Below are positions 11,072-22,521 of a stretch of 64,000 bases of DNA, in pieces. The stretch is from contig CALZFC010000009.1 in assembly GCA_945643635.1 (NCBI GenBank), positions 801,001 through 865,000 on the forward strand, given 5' to 3'. Made by a program: the position numbers and the translations under genes. Each line of letters begins with the position of its first letter. Position 1 is the first letter of the stretch. The DNA is from Allodiplogaster sudhausi. Taxonomy: Eukaryota > Nematoda > Chromadorea > Rhabditida > Diplogasteridae. The notes beneath the pieces were generated by a model. That model was not told the DNA's origin. It made no database searches and worked only from the letters and a program-made list of their open reading frames with translations.

Positions 11072-14027
11072 CTAGTTGGCAGGCTTGCTCTGTCGGAGTA
11101 CCAGAAAATTGATGATGTCGGTCAGTGAAATTAGTCCCTGGAGAAGAAGTCGTAATATGTAAATTAATGTTGCAATCTAATCATATAAGGCATTATAATC
11201 GTGTATAAAAGAGCTTAGTTAGTAGATAAAATGCTGCTTACTTTCAGCCGACGACGCGAATCAACCGCGAATATCCGATGGACGTTCTTCTTGACGAACA
11301 CTTCGAGCAATGACCAGAGGTCAGTGTCTTCTGGCACCGTCACAACACCTTCTGTACGACCCTGAAACTTTTTGGCAAATGCACATAATGGTTTTGGTAT
11401 TGTTTCTGAAACATGAAATTATTCAATGGAAAAAAAACCATAAGATGGACTACCGTCAAAGTCAATCTTAGAGCGAGCGCTTCTTGGACTTTCATTGAGA
11501 GATCTTCGAATCGCCCATCGCTGAATGCCACGGAGATGGCGTCAAAACGTGTGTACACATCCACAACCTAAACTCATGTTAGCTTCTTTAACAGTCAGTA
11601 ATTCGCTTGTAGAGAACTTTTTAACAAAACAAGCGAACTATTAAGAAGATCGATCTCTAAATGAACCTACTTCCATGCTGTCGAGGTCTTTGAGAACTGG
11701 AACGCCACTAATTTCCCAATTGATGAGAATGTCGAGAGCGTCGATGAGCGGCGTTTCCTCGGCGACCTGCCGTTTAAGATGATCATTTTGTTTTTTTTAT
11801 TTTATTTTTTTTTATTAACTCCCGAGTCACTGACATATTTCAAATTTGTCCATGTTCCAATGCTCAGCGACTTGACACTGCGCCTGAGGTAGGGCGGTTT
11901 CGGCAGAAGAGCCGCCTGAATTGCAATTGCTCTTCGATATTCTTATTATAAGATTAATGCTATTACGGGAATACTTTGGCTTGTTTTACCTTAAGTTTTC
12001 CTTTTGTAACAAATAAAAAATAATTTAAATCAAAATGAATCAGACATGTTGCCAGATGAAGTGGAGAAGACGGCGGTGCGTGATGAGGAACATGCAGTCG
12101 CCGGTCTCCTCTTCGACCACTGGCATTCGATGGATGCGAGAGTCGGCGAGGCGAGCGGCCGCCGCGTACAGGCTGATTCAAAGAGAGCAGTGGCCATCCG
12201 CTTTCCTCATGCTTTGCAAAGTCGCTTTATAAACAGAATATAGACTCCTTAAGTTTTAGTAAGATTGCATATACAAAGTGTAAATAAAAGTTCAACAAAA
12301 TTCAAACCTGTCATTTATGTCGATTGTCTGAAATTCCTTTAGCCGCCCGTCCACTCTCAGATGTTCTAAGAAAAAATGAGTTCGGATTGGACCATCGAGA
12401 CACAAGTGCCTGATTGAAGCTCCCAACCTTTCCACTGAGAGATGGGCATAGTTGAGATGTCCGTCCTCTCGCATTCGTCCTCGCTTAACGCGACACCTCC
12501 CTTGAGAATCGTGATGGCCGTGCGGAACTTCCACAACTTCATGAGCACCATGATAAAGTCGGTGGCCGACAGAACGCCGATCGGTTTGAACTGCAGAGAA
12601 TCGACGACGAGTCCCGTTCGAGAAGCTTAAAGGAGCACGACACTCAACAGCAATATGATCCAATTTTCCGGAGCATCGTAATCGCGCTCTCTATATCGCA
12701 ATCTCTCTAGCTCTTTCCGTCAAGGAAAAAGGTGCGAAATTAAGATTGCATTTTTGTCAACTTTTAAAAAGGAGATAAATGTCAAATGCACCTTTAAAAA
12801 AAGAACTAGATGAAAAAATAAAATGGAATGAAATAAGTTTCTACAATTGTAGACGAGAGCGTAGAATGCCTTGCGGACGTTCATGTCATCCGTGAACACG
12901 ACGATCTTGTTGTTAGGCGCCATTGCCTGGTAGCATTTGTTGAGTTGCAGCAAATGCGAATACACAGTGTCGACGTCTTCTAGAACACAAAAGCTCTCGA
13001 ACATAGCAGCAAAATTGTAATATTGAATAATATTATTGTTTATAAACTTACAAGTGAGAAATAATCGATCTAAAACCTAACCAATCGGAATGCTTGCGAC
13101 GCTTTTGAAGATTGTATGATTCTCTTCCGCCTCGGCTAGCGCGTTTTCAATCTCCGCACCAGCGTCTACGTACTTTGGAATCGAAATGTTTCTGAAAGCT
13201 GTTTATATTATCAAAAAAAGATTTAAAAACTTCTTCACTTGAAATAAACACATTGTTTGAGAAAACTGAAGAAATTATGTTTTGAAATGAATAATGTAAT
13301 TAGACTGACGCAAAGCTCATGTCATAGTCGTTGAAGTGGCCATCCCTCGGAAGGGCCTTCCTGGCGACGACGAATGTTGTTCCCGTGGACGCCGCATGGA
13401 CTGGCGAAGAGGGCGCAGTCGTGCCACCGCCGCCGCCGTCGCAGCCATCTAGAATGAATCGACGGATGCTGGAGGCAGCCGCGGCGGCTAGCAACATCTC
13501 AGAGGGCAGCAACTCGCCCTTCTAATCTCTCTCTTTCTCCCTCCCTCTCTCTCTCTCTCTCCCTCTCTCTCCAACTTCTCCTTCCTTCGACAGTCCTCTT
13601 CTAGACCCTTCTCTTTCCCTCTTATCACTCACGCTTTTGCTCTCTATCTCTATCACCGGAGCCTGGTTTAAAGTGTGACTCTTTATCCCAAGATACAGAT
13701 ATCCACGTGGCACAGGGGGCATTAGCGGATGAAGCGCCTAGAACCACCGAGCGAAGCAGGGGAGTGAGAGAAGGAGAAAGATAGAGGGAGGATTAGAGAA
13801 AGTGAGAGGTTGATTAAAAGTAAAAAAAAATATATATAATTTATAAATTAAATTATTCGCTATACACGATTGATGAAGAGAGAGAGAGAGAGAAAGAGAG
13901 AAAGAGAGGGAGAGAGAGAGAGAGAGCAGAACGTACCTTTTAAGAGACTGAGGACAGCCTTGGTTCGCCGCAGAGCACAGAAGACATAGCTGGAAGTGTC
14001 GAAACTGTCAACTGAAGCATCGGCCAT
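11072..14027 (-). CDS. aakg: AMP-activated protein kinase gamma subunit
   Basis: Regulatory gamma subunit of AMPK; its four CBS motifs bind AMP/ADP/ATP and report energy status to the kinase. Thirteen exons join in phase to about 487 codons: 13937-14027, 13697-13737 (least certain), 13310-13521, 13082-13191, 12845-12979, 12428-12625, 12308-12365, 12046-12172, 11820-11915, 11671-11766, 11454-11567, 11242-11361 and 11072-11137. Landmarks in order: KAFYALVYN and GVLSATDFIMVL (CBS1), RIHRMPVVEEETGDCMFLITHRRLL (CBS2), SLSIGTWTNL, SGVPVLKDLDSMEVVDVYTRFD (CBS3), HRIFAVDSRRRLKGLISLTDI (CBS4), then a short tail ending SKPAN. The start ATG follows a splice-type AG by 7 nt. Several nematode paralogues exist and I cannot assign one from sequence alone. 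A longer isoform using an upstream exon is possible (see 15930-16150). Confidence 0.93.
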
Positions 14028-14040
14028 GCCGCAGCTGTAG
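14028..14040 (-). promoter_or_regulatory. Spliced-leader-type acceptor before the AMPK gamma ATG
   Basis: On the minus strand, a pyrimidine-rich stretch ends in CTACAG and leaves only seven bases (14028-14034) before ATG. In nematodes such a site receives a spliced leader. It could also be the acceptor of an ordinary intron from an upstream exon. Confidence 0.5.
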
Positions 14041-15469
14041 GTAAGCTCCTTTTTATTTTATACCAGCATAAAAATGAGAATTTCCGAGTTGTTGAACACA
14101 GCTCAAAGAACAGTTAAAGAATTAATAATGACAAGAATGTGGCAATAGAATCTAGACACCCAATGAGAATTCATTTGAAAGTGTGGATTAACATGTACAT
14201 ACATACTAATGTGAATGACAGCTAAAAGCAAAAAAAAGAGAGAAAAATCAAGAACATCAAGGAATATGGGACGTATACTCATTTTCTGCGAACGCTGTCA
14301 TGCTAATCCCTTGTAGTATTGATGAAGCTATTTACGAAAGGATTAAATGAGAACATAATTTGCTAGGAAAAAAATATGATACTCAATGTATTGCGAATGG
14401 ATTATATGGAAGAGAGTAAACGATGGAAAATCGGCAGGAATTGCCCGCAATATCACGCACGCTACTGCTGTGTCTCTCAGATAACGAGAGAGTTAGAGAA
14501 CACGAGACGAGGAAGGCGCGAGAGAGTGGTAGATGAGGAAAGAAACATTGACACCTCTTGCATGCGTGTTTTCCTGCTTGCGACGACCTTGACATATTGC
14601 TCATCTCTTCCTAATAGTTTCTTCTAGAGGCATGAACAGACTGAATGTTGGTACGAATAATGGCTGACGTAAAAAATGCTTTACATTAAAAATTAAAAAT
14701 CAAAGAATTCGGTTCTTATCGCATACACAGCGGGTGAATTGGTAATAACATCAGGACGGCATTACAACGTTAAAAAAAGAACCCTTTTTCGCTACTCAAC
14801 TTGATTCCGAGAATTGCTCGAGGTGGCGAATGGGAAAAAAACTCTGATATCGGATGAGACCAAAAGATCTGGATGAAGTGAAGTAAAGACACCAGGAAGA
14901 TAAGGAAACGTGATGTGCCTGGGGGGCCCGTTCGGTCCTCATTCCTATTCCTCCCCGTGGCCTTCCCCTACACTCTAGAACCCTCCACTCGTGCCACTCG
15001 CTCCTTCCACCTGTCTCTGCTTCTCTTTGTTTGTACTCTACTCTCTCTCTCTCTCTCTCTCTCCATCTCCGCCTTGGCCTCCCTCACGCGTCTCTCCTCT
15101 CATTGCATTGAGCGAGATCTGACAGGTGGAGGAAGCACTAACAAAAAGATGCCAGTTATCGAGAAAAATGTAATGGAATGGAGAGCGATGTCTCTTCCAC
15201 GAACACTTACATACATATGTATGTATATACATTGGCTGCTCATTGTCTTCATCGATAGATGCAAAAGAAACTCTGAGTGCGCTTTAGCTGCCTGCCTTTT
15301 CTTTCATCCGTTCGTTTTTCCCAAAATTCTTTTACTTGATTTATATTCAGAAATATTTGTTCACGAATGCTAGATGATCGAAGAACGAAATGGAACCATG
15401 AAACGTCCGCTCCATTATCTCCGTATGAATCATTCATTCTGCATCTTTCTTTGTATTTCAGCAAAGTGC

Positions 15470-15592
15470 ATAAAACCGAAAGGCTTTCAGAATGTGATAT
15501 CGACTTTTTGCTGGTTGTTTTCTTGAATCGCCCTTTATTCCGGTAATGACAACTGATGCGTCTCATTGGTGGCGGGCATTGCTGAGGGATGA
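15470..15592. repeat. Dispersed repeat, copy 1 (partner near 34290-34410)
   Basis: The segment running through CTTTTTGCTGGTTGTTTTC and ATGACAACTGATGC recurs near 34290-34410 in the same orientation, with scattered substitutions and small gaps. Both copies lead directly into a GA-rich array. No coding capacity is seen. Confidence 0.6.
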
Positions 15593-15593
15593 A

Positions 15594-15597
<4 letters not shown>

Positions 15598-15641
<44 letters not shown>

Positions 15642-15703
15642 GAGAGAGGGGCGAGAGAGAGAGAGAGACAGAGAGAGAGACAGACAGAGAGAGAGAGAGA
15701 GGG

Positions 15704-15748
<45 letters not shown>
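15598..15748 (+). repeat. Longest GA-type microsatellite of the window
   Basis: About 150 bp of GA with CAGA and GGGC interruptions that recur, suggesting internal duplication of a GA plus AGGGGC block. Confidence 0.9.
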
Positions 15749-15749
<1 letters not shown>

Positions 15750-15867
15750 AGAGAAACCGACTGAAGTAGAGGAGAAACATTGTATGGTTCAAGAACGCGA
15801 AAGTACATCGAGTTCAATATTAGACACCGGAATGCGCAATTACATGTATATGTTGTCCAAGAAGTTT

Positions 15868-15920
15868 CATTAATGAGTAACATGACAGATACAAGCATAA
15901 TAATTAGCAATAAACATCAG
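15868..15920. repeat. Short dispersed repeat, copy 1
   Basis: The core ACAGATACAAGCATAATAAT followed by TAGCAATAAA recurs at about 20185-20240 in the same orientation. Non-coding. Confidence 0.65.
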
Positions 15921-15929
15921 CGATGGATC

Positions 15930-16150
15930 GAGTGACTCTGGCCATAACGCCTCTGCCCTCTCCCCCGCCAGCAGCACCTCTTGCACCCACCACGGTACAC
16001 TTCTTCATCCTCCACCATTCCTGGTCTCTTCCTTGCTTCGCAGTCGGTTGGTCTCGCTCTTTCTCAGCAAGACTCGAGAGGCAGCCGTTCGAGGAGTCCG
16101 AGCCATGCGAGGATGAGCTGTCGAAGCGAATGATCGGGCGTTTCCTCAAG
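15930..16150 (-). CDS. Possible upstream (alternative 5') exon of the AMPK gamma gene
   Basis: The minus-strand frame contains RKRPIIRFDSSSSHGSDSSN and LSSLAEKERDQPTAKQGRDQ, a Ser-rich basic segment of the sort seen in the long, poorly conserved N-termini of some AMPK gamma isoforms. It is 1.9 kb upstream of the first assigned exon on the same strand. I could not fix a donor that joins it in phase, and the plus-strand frame is also open, so this is a suggestion only. Confidence 0.2.
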
Positions 16151-16936
16151 GAGTCGAGATCGTCATTAATTGGACGTTAGGATCGGATGAAACAAAGGAG
16201 CCTGCAATTCATTTCCATCTTTAATCCTCCTACGACCAGCCAGTTGTGTGAAATTTTACTTCATGATCGCGTCAGTCGCCTTCCAAGTTTGTTCCTTCCG
16301 CAACAGCGCAAGTAAAACACCCGTGTATCGCATGCATGTGCATATCTGTATGTATTTCATTCTTCGCGAAAGAAAATATTAGCCTGTTGAAATGCTACAG
16401 CTTTGCGGATATCCTTTATTTCGTGCAGGTATCACAAATATATGAGCACAAGTCTCGTAATAGGATTAGAAAAACTGAAGTTAACAGCGAGAGTAAAGTC
16501 GTCAGAAAAGAATGTTAAATACAAATTCACGGTTTTAAGTGAGGTATGTGGAAAAAGGAGGAAGGATCAGAGGAATTTTTCTCATTCTTCTATTCTGCCA
16601 GAAATTACTCTGCTAAAATTGTACATGGAATCATACAGACTTGATAGGAAATAATTAAATTCACAGCGATGAACTAATAAAACATATCATCATTTGGAGA
16701 GGGAACCGCTCATTGTCAGAGAAGCAAGAGCACCCGGGTCTAATTCTACACGTTCTTAAACAGTTAGACACACAGACGACCATCACAGAGCTCTAGACAT
16801 TAATATTCAGCAGCAATGAAGCTAACAATTCCGGCACTTTTCTAAAAGTCAGATTCCTACAATTTGGCAACAGTGGGAGTCCTAGATCTTCTAGCAACGA
16901 TAATCTACGTCGTAAATACCATCTCTAGTAGTAAGA
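16151..16936. other. Interval without recognised genes
   Basis: AT-rich, with short unremarkable frames (16336-16654). It lies 3' of the unrecognised minus-strand gene and probably includes its 3' UTR. Confidence 0.5.
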
Positions 16937-19806
16937 TTAGGAGTAGAACTTTGTGTAGACATGGGTGAACAGACTCTTAGTATCCACAACAGATCCCTTG
17001 ATGCTCTCTCGCTCTGTGGCTGGGATCACTGCCCAAACGGCATCCCTTGCCAGCTCGCTCAGCTTCTTGACCTTCCCGAAGCACCGCGCCGGGATACGGT
17101 GGATCGAGTTCCCCAGAAGCAGGATATCTCCTGAATGATATCAGAAATCAAGCAGAGAACTAATAACGGAATATTCAGTTTTGATTGATTTTGAAGTCAA
17201 CATATGGAAATATTTGCTTCATATGGTCATCGAATGTGCTCTTATAGTTGTCCGTTCAATATGTGTTATATCCTTTAAAAACAAAAGCGCGAAAATTAAA
17301 TGATAATTAAACCAGATGGCAGTCTGATGTCTGAAAAAGTGCATCGATCGAACGGAGAGGCGCAGAAGTGCCACCTGAACAAGAAAATAAATTGGTTCTA
17401 TATTAAAGTATGTTTTTCTATTGTGAGATCAGGACAAGATAGAACGGATTATAGAGAAAAAAGATTTAAAGAAAGAAAAAAAGAAGAAAAGAGGAGAATG
17501 AGAAAATGATAAAAGACTAGAATAGAATAGAATAGCAAAAAAAAGAAAGAAAAAGAAAATAAAATAAAGGAAATAAAAGAAAAGAGAGATGTCTAGCCTG
17601 GGCTGAATCGTCCACCACTCGATGACCGATGCCTGCTCGAAGTCTGGTCCATTGTTGTTACTCATGGTGTGCTTCTTGGACCACACGGAGGGTAACTCGT
17701 AGAGTATCTGAAAGGAGTTGCTCGTAGAAAACGCACAAGCTAAGCAAAAAAAGCATTCAGAGGAATGCCCCGACACACACCATTTGGAATGACACATTCC
17801 AGTGGCGGTCGACGTCGTCGGGAAGTGGCCAGCCAAGACCCCGAATGCCACAGAGTTGACGAGTAGAGCAGTTGAAGATCATCGTATTATTCCAATGAAC
17901 TAAGAACAGAGTTACAATTAGCTAATATAATTAGAGAGTCTTAAAATATATGGAAACTTAAAAAAAAATTAAATTCACACTACTTTATCAACGATAGGTA
18001 ATGCATATTCAAGTTTTATTGCAAGGTCTCCCTGAGTGAAAAAAGCTAGTCCGATATGGAAAACTCGTTTCTATATGGAACGTTCCTTTCGGCGGCCAAA
18101 AGAACACCTTTGGGGGACCCTCGGACCACTCTTTTTCCCTGAGGTCTTTATGCTCATTGCATGTGTCAACCTACATACCCATATACAAGTCGTTCTCGTA
18201 GCGGAAGGAGCAGAAGCCGGGCAATTCCGTAGCCGGAGCATCCCAGGAGTGGATGAGTTCAATACTGCAGAGAAGGCGGACCTGTGGATCTGCAGGCAGA
18301 GAAAATCACAATATTGGGATTTAAAAAAAATAAAACTGGTCTAACACTAAAACCATCAAACAATTGTAAAATAGGAAAAAAGGAACTAAAATGTTAAAGA
18401 CAATGAACACATAAACATAAACCGCTTGGATCAACGTCGCCTACATTCGCCTCCATAATGCAACTACGGCGACGATTCTGACGGTTCTAAACCAGTTGAA
18501 CAATCCTTACATTTCCTTAAAGCTTCTATAAGAATAAAAATAAGATTTGCGAGCACCCTTTTCATGTCACAAATTTACCGACTTTAGGAAAAAGAAGAGA
18601 AAAGTACGAACGTATCCATAGAAGAAAAGAGTGTTTGGTGTATCCGGCGAGAAGACCAATCCATCAAAGAAAAATGTCGCCTGCATCGCGATCATTCTGT
18701 GAGTAAGAAAAATGATTTTCTCTCGGTTACGTTAAAATTAAGTGATATATTCAAACAATACCTTGTATTAAATATAAGAATTAGGAAAATCATTAGAAAA
18801 TTATGACAAAAGATGAAATAAAAATAGTGGATGAACTATTTCCTCTTAAGCTTGCAGTGGTAACCTGAAATTAATTATGTGGAGGAGTGTGAAGCGACGA
18901 TCCTGGCCGAGTTGCTGAATAGAGATCTCTTCGGGGTTGATGACGCAAGCAAGGGGTGAAGGTGTTGGAACGTGGAGACGGGGAAGATGAAATGGGTCGA
19001 GAGAATGGGAAAAATAACGACCGCCATGATCCTTCAATGGGGAACAACCTGTTGGAATATCCACAAAGATTCACCAGTATTAAGCACATTTTAACGAGGA
19101 AGAAAAAAAACAAAACACGACATACCGTCAACAGAGTTCACAAGCAAATCACAAGTGTAAATATTATATAAATAAATTACTATATTTAATTTAAAAAAAG
19201 AACAAACGAACCAGAGTAATGTCGTCAAGCCAGAGATTCGTCATCAAATCAAAGATGTGAAGAACCTCAATGTATAAGAATACGCGACGAGGACGAGCTC
19301 GCCGATGACTACGAGCTCCTCCACAATCATCAGGCAGCATGTTCTCCGATTGTCCGCCGCGTCCACCACTCGCTCCAGTGAGAGGTGGCGACCGGGCAAG
19401 TCGCATGCAGGCGACACCATCAACAACAACCCGTAGAGCATCTTAAAGATGGAAGAAATGCGACTTTTGAAGAAGAAGAAAATTGGGTTGGTTACAGGGG
19501 CTTGGGGACCGGAAGGATTGCACGGTGGGTAGAGTAAGAACAGAATGTTGTACGGCCCAGCATTTGGCTGCATCCGGGAAGTTCCAAAAACAGGATGATA
19601 AAATAGAAGACGAAGGTCCCCTATTTAATCCTGTTCTTAAAGGAGCTGTTCGGTGAAAATGCGTAGAAAAAAACTTTAAGAAACATCATACGACACACAC
19701 TAACACACCGTGTGGAGCCACCGCCATACGACCACGAAGAAGCGAGAGAGCTTCATCCTCCGATACGCCGAGTCCACGACTCGCTCCAGTGACGTTCGGG
19801 GCAAGT
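16937..19806 (-). CDS. Unrecognised multi-exon gene
   Basis: Family not recognised. Exons judged real by splice sites and composition, 5' to 3': 19709-19806 (NVTGASRGLGVSEDEALSRF), 19212-19441 (DALRVVVDGVACMRLA; FLYIEVLHIFDLMTNLWLDD), 18865-19048 (ACVINPEEISIQQLGQDRRF), 18612-18696 (QATFFFDGLVFSPDTP), 18179-18289 (VRLLCSIELIHSWDAPATEL), about 17783-17890 (WNNTMIFNCSTRQLCG; GWPLPDDVDRHWNVSFQM), about 17598-17707 (ILYELPSVWSKKHTM; FEQASVIEWWTIQPR) and 16937-17130 (LLLGNSIHRIPARCF; LSELARDAVWAVIPATERES, stop at 16937-16939). The Asn-x-Thr/Ser sequons would fit a secreted or luminal protein; the last exon has a weak leucine-rich-repeat look. The start codon and some joins are unsettled, and the 17598 end lacks a GT donor. 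It may extend to the 21-kb exon. Confidence 0.55.
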
Positions 19807-20269
19807 CTTAAGTAAAACTCAAAAATTCAGGTTATGAAGAATATGAAGAAGAGAGAAAAGTGAAACAGAGAGAAAAAAGTAGGAAGATTGAAGGAGTAGC
19901 GCGTTAATTGGTAAGAGGTGCTATTCAACGAGAGATGGAGTAGAGTCAAGGCGAGCGGAGAGAGAGTAAGAAAGCGAGAGATAAATAGAAAGAGAGCGAG
20001 AGAAAGAAAGAGATAAAAAATATCTCAGTCGATTGTCATTCAAACAACAAAAGTTACCAGAGGGTTCGAATCATGCAGCCTTACTTCGAGAAACACGTTA
20101 TTTAAACCTCCTCTTTAAGAATGGCAAAGTTGTACTGCCTCCACGATACATTTTCAAATTTAAAATCAAGTTCTATCGATAGGTCTTAATGAGTGATATA
20201 ACAGATACAAGCATAATAATTAGCAATAAATAGCAGTATCCATCACAGCCCAAGTAAAAGACACTCATT
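19807..20269. other. Interval without recognised genes
   Basis: Upstream of the unrecognised minus-strand gene; purine-rich at 19850-20010. It includes the 20185-20240 short repeat. Confidence 0.5.
20185..20240. repeat. Short dispersed repeat, copy 2
   Basis: Same core as the 15.87-kb copy, with a few substitutions. It lies just upstream (plus strand) of the poly-C bearing segment at 20270-20580. Confidence 0.65.
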
Positions 20270-20580
20270 GTCAATCGTAATAAATGTCTTTCCCCACACC
20301 AGGCGGCTGGGTTGCGAATCTCGGGATGAGTGAGAGTCTGGGTGCGCATTAGGACTCGTTGGTGGTGGTCACCTAGTGTTGCTGAACCCCCCCCCCCCCC
20401 CCTCGGCCTGCCCAGAGAAAGGTTTTTTTTGCCAGCAGAAAGGAATTTTCTCCCCAATAAATATCACTTTTTGACGGAGGGGTATTTTTTGTGGCTTTGT
20501 ACCCCCCCCCCCCCCACTGGAGTCACGCTCCGCACTTTGTTCAGCACTGGGTTGGTACAACCTTTCAATTTAAAGTGAAT
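20270..20580. repeat. Segment with two long poly-C runs, possible degraded element
   Basis: Two C homopolymers (about 20387-20402 and 20503-20515) flank a segment rich in short AGAAAGG/GGAATTTT motifs. The end near 20520-20555 (CACTGGAGTCACG) and the start near 20300 do not form an obvious inverted repeat. It looks interspersed-repeat-like rather than genic; no boundaries could be proven. Confidence 0.3.
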
Positions 20581-20606
20581 CAAGCAGAAGGGGTGTGACA
20601 AGACAG

Positions 20607-20649
<43 letters not shown>

Positions 20650-20951
20650 TTAGAGCTGCTAACCTGCTCAGATTGTTCCGCGCCTTATTTGGCAGCTCCA
20701 GTGGCTACGTTCGATGGAGTTTACGAGAAGAGGCTGATCTCGCTTGGGTCTGCCCTCGACGCGAGCTGACATTGAACAATATGGTTGTGCGAAGACATTA
20801 ACGTTTAAAAGAAGATCATACATTTGTTGAACAAGAAGTAAAATGTATCTCAATCAATAAACGGGAATAATAGGCTGCCTCTTTTTCGAACAATAGGTTT
20901 TTATTACGGCAATACATCTTGTAAAAGGCCTCTGCTTGATTCATAGTTAAT
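20581..20951. other. GA microsatellite and unassigned DNA
   Basis: A pure GA tract spans about 20608-20646. The following 20650-20800 segment is open in one plus frame but matches nothing I know. Confidence 0.45.
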
Positions 20952-20978
20952 TTTAAAAAAAAAACTTGTTAAGCAGAG

Positions 20979-21306
20979 GGAATCCAACCTGGAAGATTTT
21001 CTTATTCTGTGCAGTACGACTCGCGGGCGATGACTTCTGAGACTTGGAGCGAGAGGAAGCCGGCTCAGCGTGGCCGCGCAACCTCAGAAGGCACGCGGCG
21101 ACTCTGTTAAAACAGTAGTATTTCTGCATGTCTTCACGAGTGTAGTGCAAGCAAATAAGCATCGATATCACGGATGTCAAGGGCACCGTTTTTCTAACAT
21201 CAGAAACATACTTGACAATACGCAATTAATACAAAATAGGGAATGATCCACGATCAAGGCGCTGTAACAGATTGCACTTAAACGAGGAGCCATGGCGGCT
21301 TCTGAA
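20979..21306 (-). CDS. Unrecognised exon(s) with a frame discontinuity
   Basis: Minus strand. After a good acceptor (TTTCAG near 21301) an ATG opens MAPRLSAICYSALIVDHSLF. About 70 bases later the protein-like frame switches to one containing KTVPLTSVISMLICLHYTRE, then GHAEPASSRSKSQKSSPASR, ending at a GT donor near 20984. The gap between the two frames is too short for a nematode intron, so a one-base error, a pseudogene or a mis-set boundary is likely. The second part looks like a hydrophobic segment followed by a Ser/Lys-rich tail. It could be the 5' end of the unrecognised gene at 16.9-19.8 kb. Confidence 0.35.
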
Positions 21307-21429
21307 ATTGAAAGAAGAAGAGAAAAAAGAGCAACAATTAAATTTCGAGATAATAATGAGGGCCACAACTCTGCGGTTCTCGTTAATTGAAAGAGGCGCT
21401 TCCTGAAGGATCAAAAAATACACCTTGAA

Positions 21430-22500
21430 TCAGCATCACTCAGCAAAGATCCATACGCTCATTTAAACAATACACAACTCGAAATCAAACAAAGTATGAA
21501 AATGGCAATCTCAGTTCCGCAATGTAAGAGAATTTGTTTGGAAAAAAAATCGCGAACTGAATTCTAGTGTGTAGGCTACAACAATAGAGTAACCGTGAAT
21601 TAGAAATCACTCTACAGTATTTTGTACACCGTTTTTCTAAAAAAAGAAGTTTCGTCACCTGTTCTGCTTTCTATTCATGTCGTTCTTTGTGTTTTTGTGG
21701 TTTCAATTTTTATTTTCGTATGGTTAAATTTTCTCTATGGTTGTTGTCGTCCTCTTAACTTTTGGAATGCCTGTATGGTGGTATGCTCTGTTTCTTTTCG
21801 CTTGAAATTTTTGCCACTTCGCCTATTTTCCGCTGCGAAATTAGAATGCTGTGATTCCTGGTCGTCCTGCGATTTTCATCCTCGTGCTCCTTTTCCCCTC
21901 GAGCTTTTCACACTCTTGTTCACTTTTATATGGTATAGGGCAAATGTGTTCTTTTTTTCTCGCACTTACCATGAGTACGTCCATTTGTTTAATACTTAAC
22001 TTAAATGTTGTTGCATATATTTCCCGCTAACACGCTTTCAAGATTCTTGTTATTCTCGCCTCCTCTCCTATTTGACTCGTCATTTTGCTCTTGCCGATCA
22101 CCCTTTTAGATCAGCCGTATTTCATCAATGCCATCAGGTGTATTGACACCTCTGCACCTCTCCGATATCAATTTTGCACTAATTTTTCCCCTCAAACTCT
22201 CGTTCTTTCTCTCTCTCTCTCCCTATTCTACTCAATTGCTCGAGAGAGAGAGAGAGAGAGAAAGAAAGAAAGAGAGCCGTAGATCTCGGCCACGTGGCGT
22301 GTTCATTCTGCTGGATTCATTCCTAGTTTGCTGTTCCGCTTTGCTGTTGTATTGCGGTTATGATTAGCTCCTTTATAATCGGCGCTAGATCAAACTCCAG
22401 GTTTCTAATTTTATTTTTTAACCCCTCGTGTCGTTGCTCGCCGTTCCTTTGCTCTCGTAGCTGGAGGGCATAAGTATTAGTTTACTTTTAAGATGTCCAA
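21430..22500. other. T-rich interval without genes
   Basis: Short hydrophobic frames on the plus strand (21622-21999) reflect T-richness. A CT tract (22207-22222) is followed by a GA tract (22240-22275), giving an imperfect inverted arrangement. Nothing coding is supported. Confidence 0.5.
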
Positions 22501-22504
22501 TCTC

Positions 22505-22521
22505 TTGGTTGCAGTTCGCTA
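22505..22521 (+). promoter_or_regulatory. Spliced-leader-type acceptor before the coiled-coil gene
   Basis: TTGGTTGCAG ends at 22514, seven bases before the ATG at 22522. This fits trans-splicing and decides the start chosen for the gene. Confidence 0.4.

Larger units (their letters stand above)
14041..15929. other. Intergenic or first-intron DNA with microsatellites
   Basis: No exon supported. It includes a CT tract at 15041-15063 and the longest GA/GA-variant array of the window at 15598-15748. The 15470-15600 segment and the 15868-15920 segment are copies of dispersed repeats (listed separately). Confidence 0.5.
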
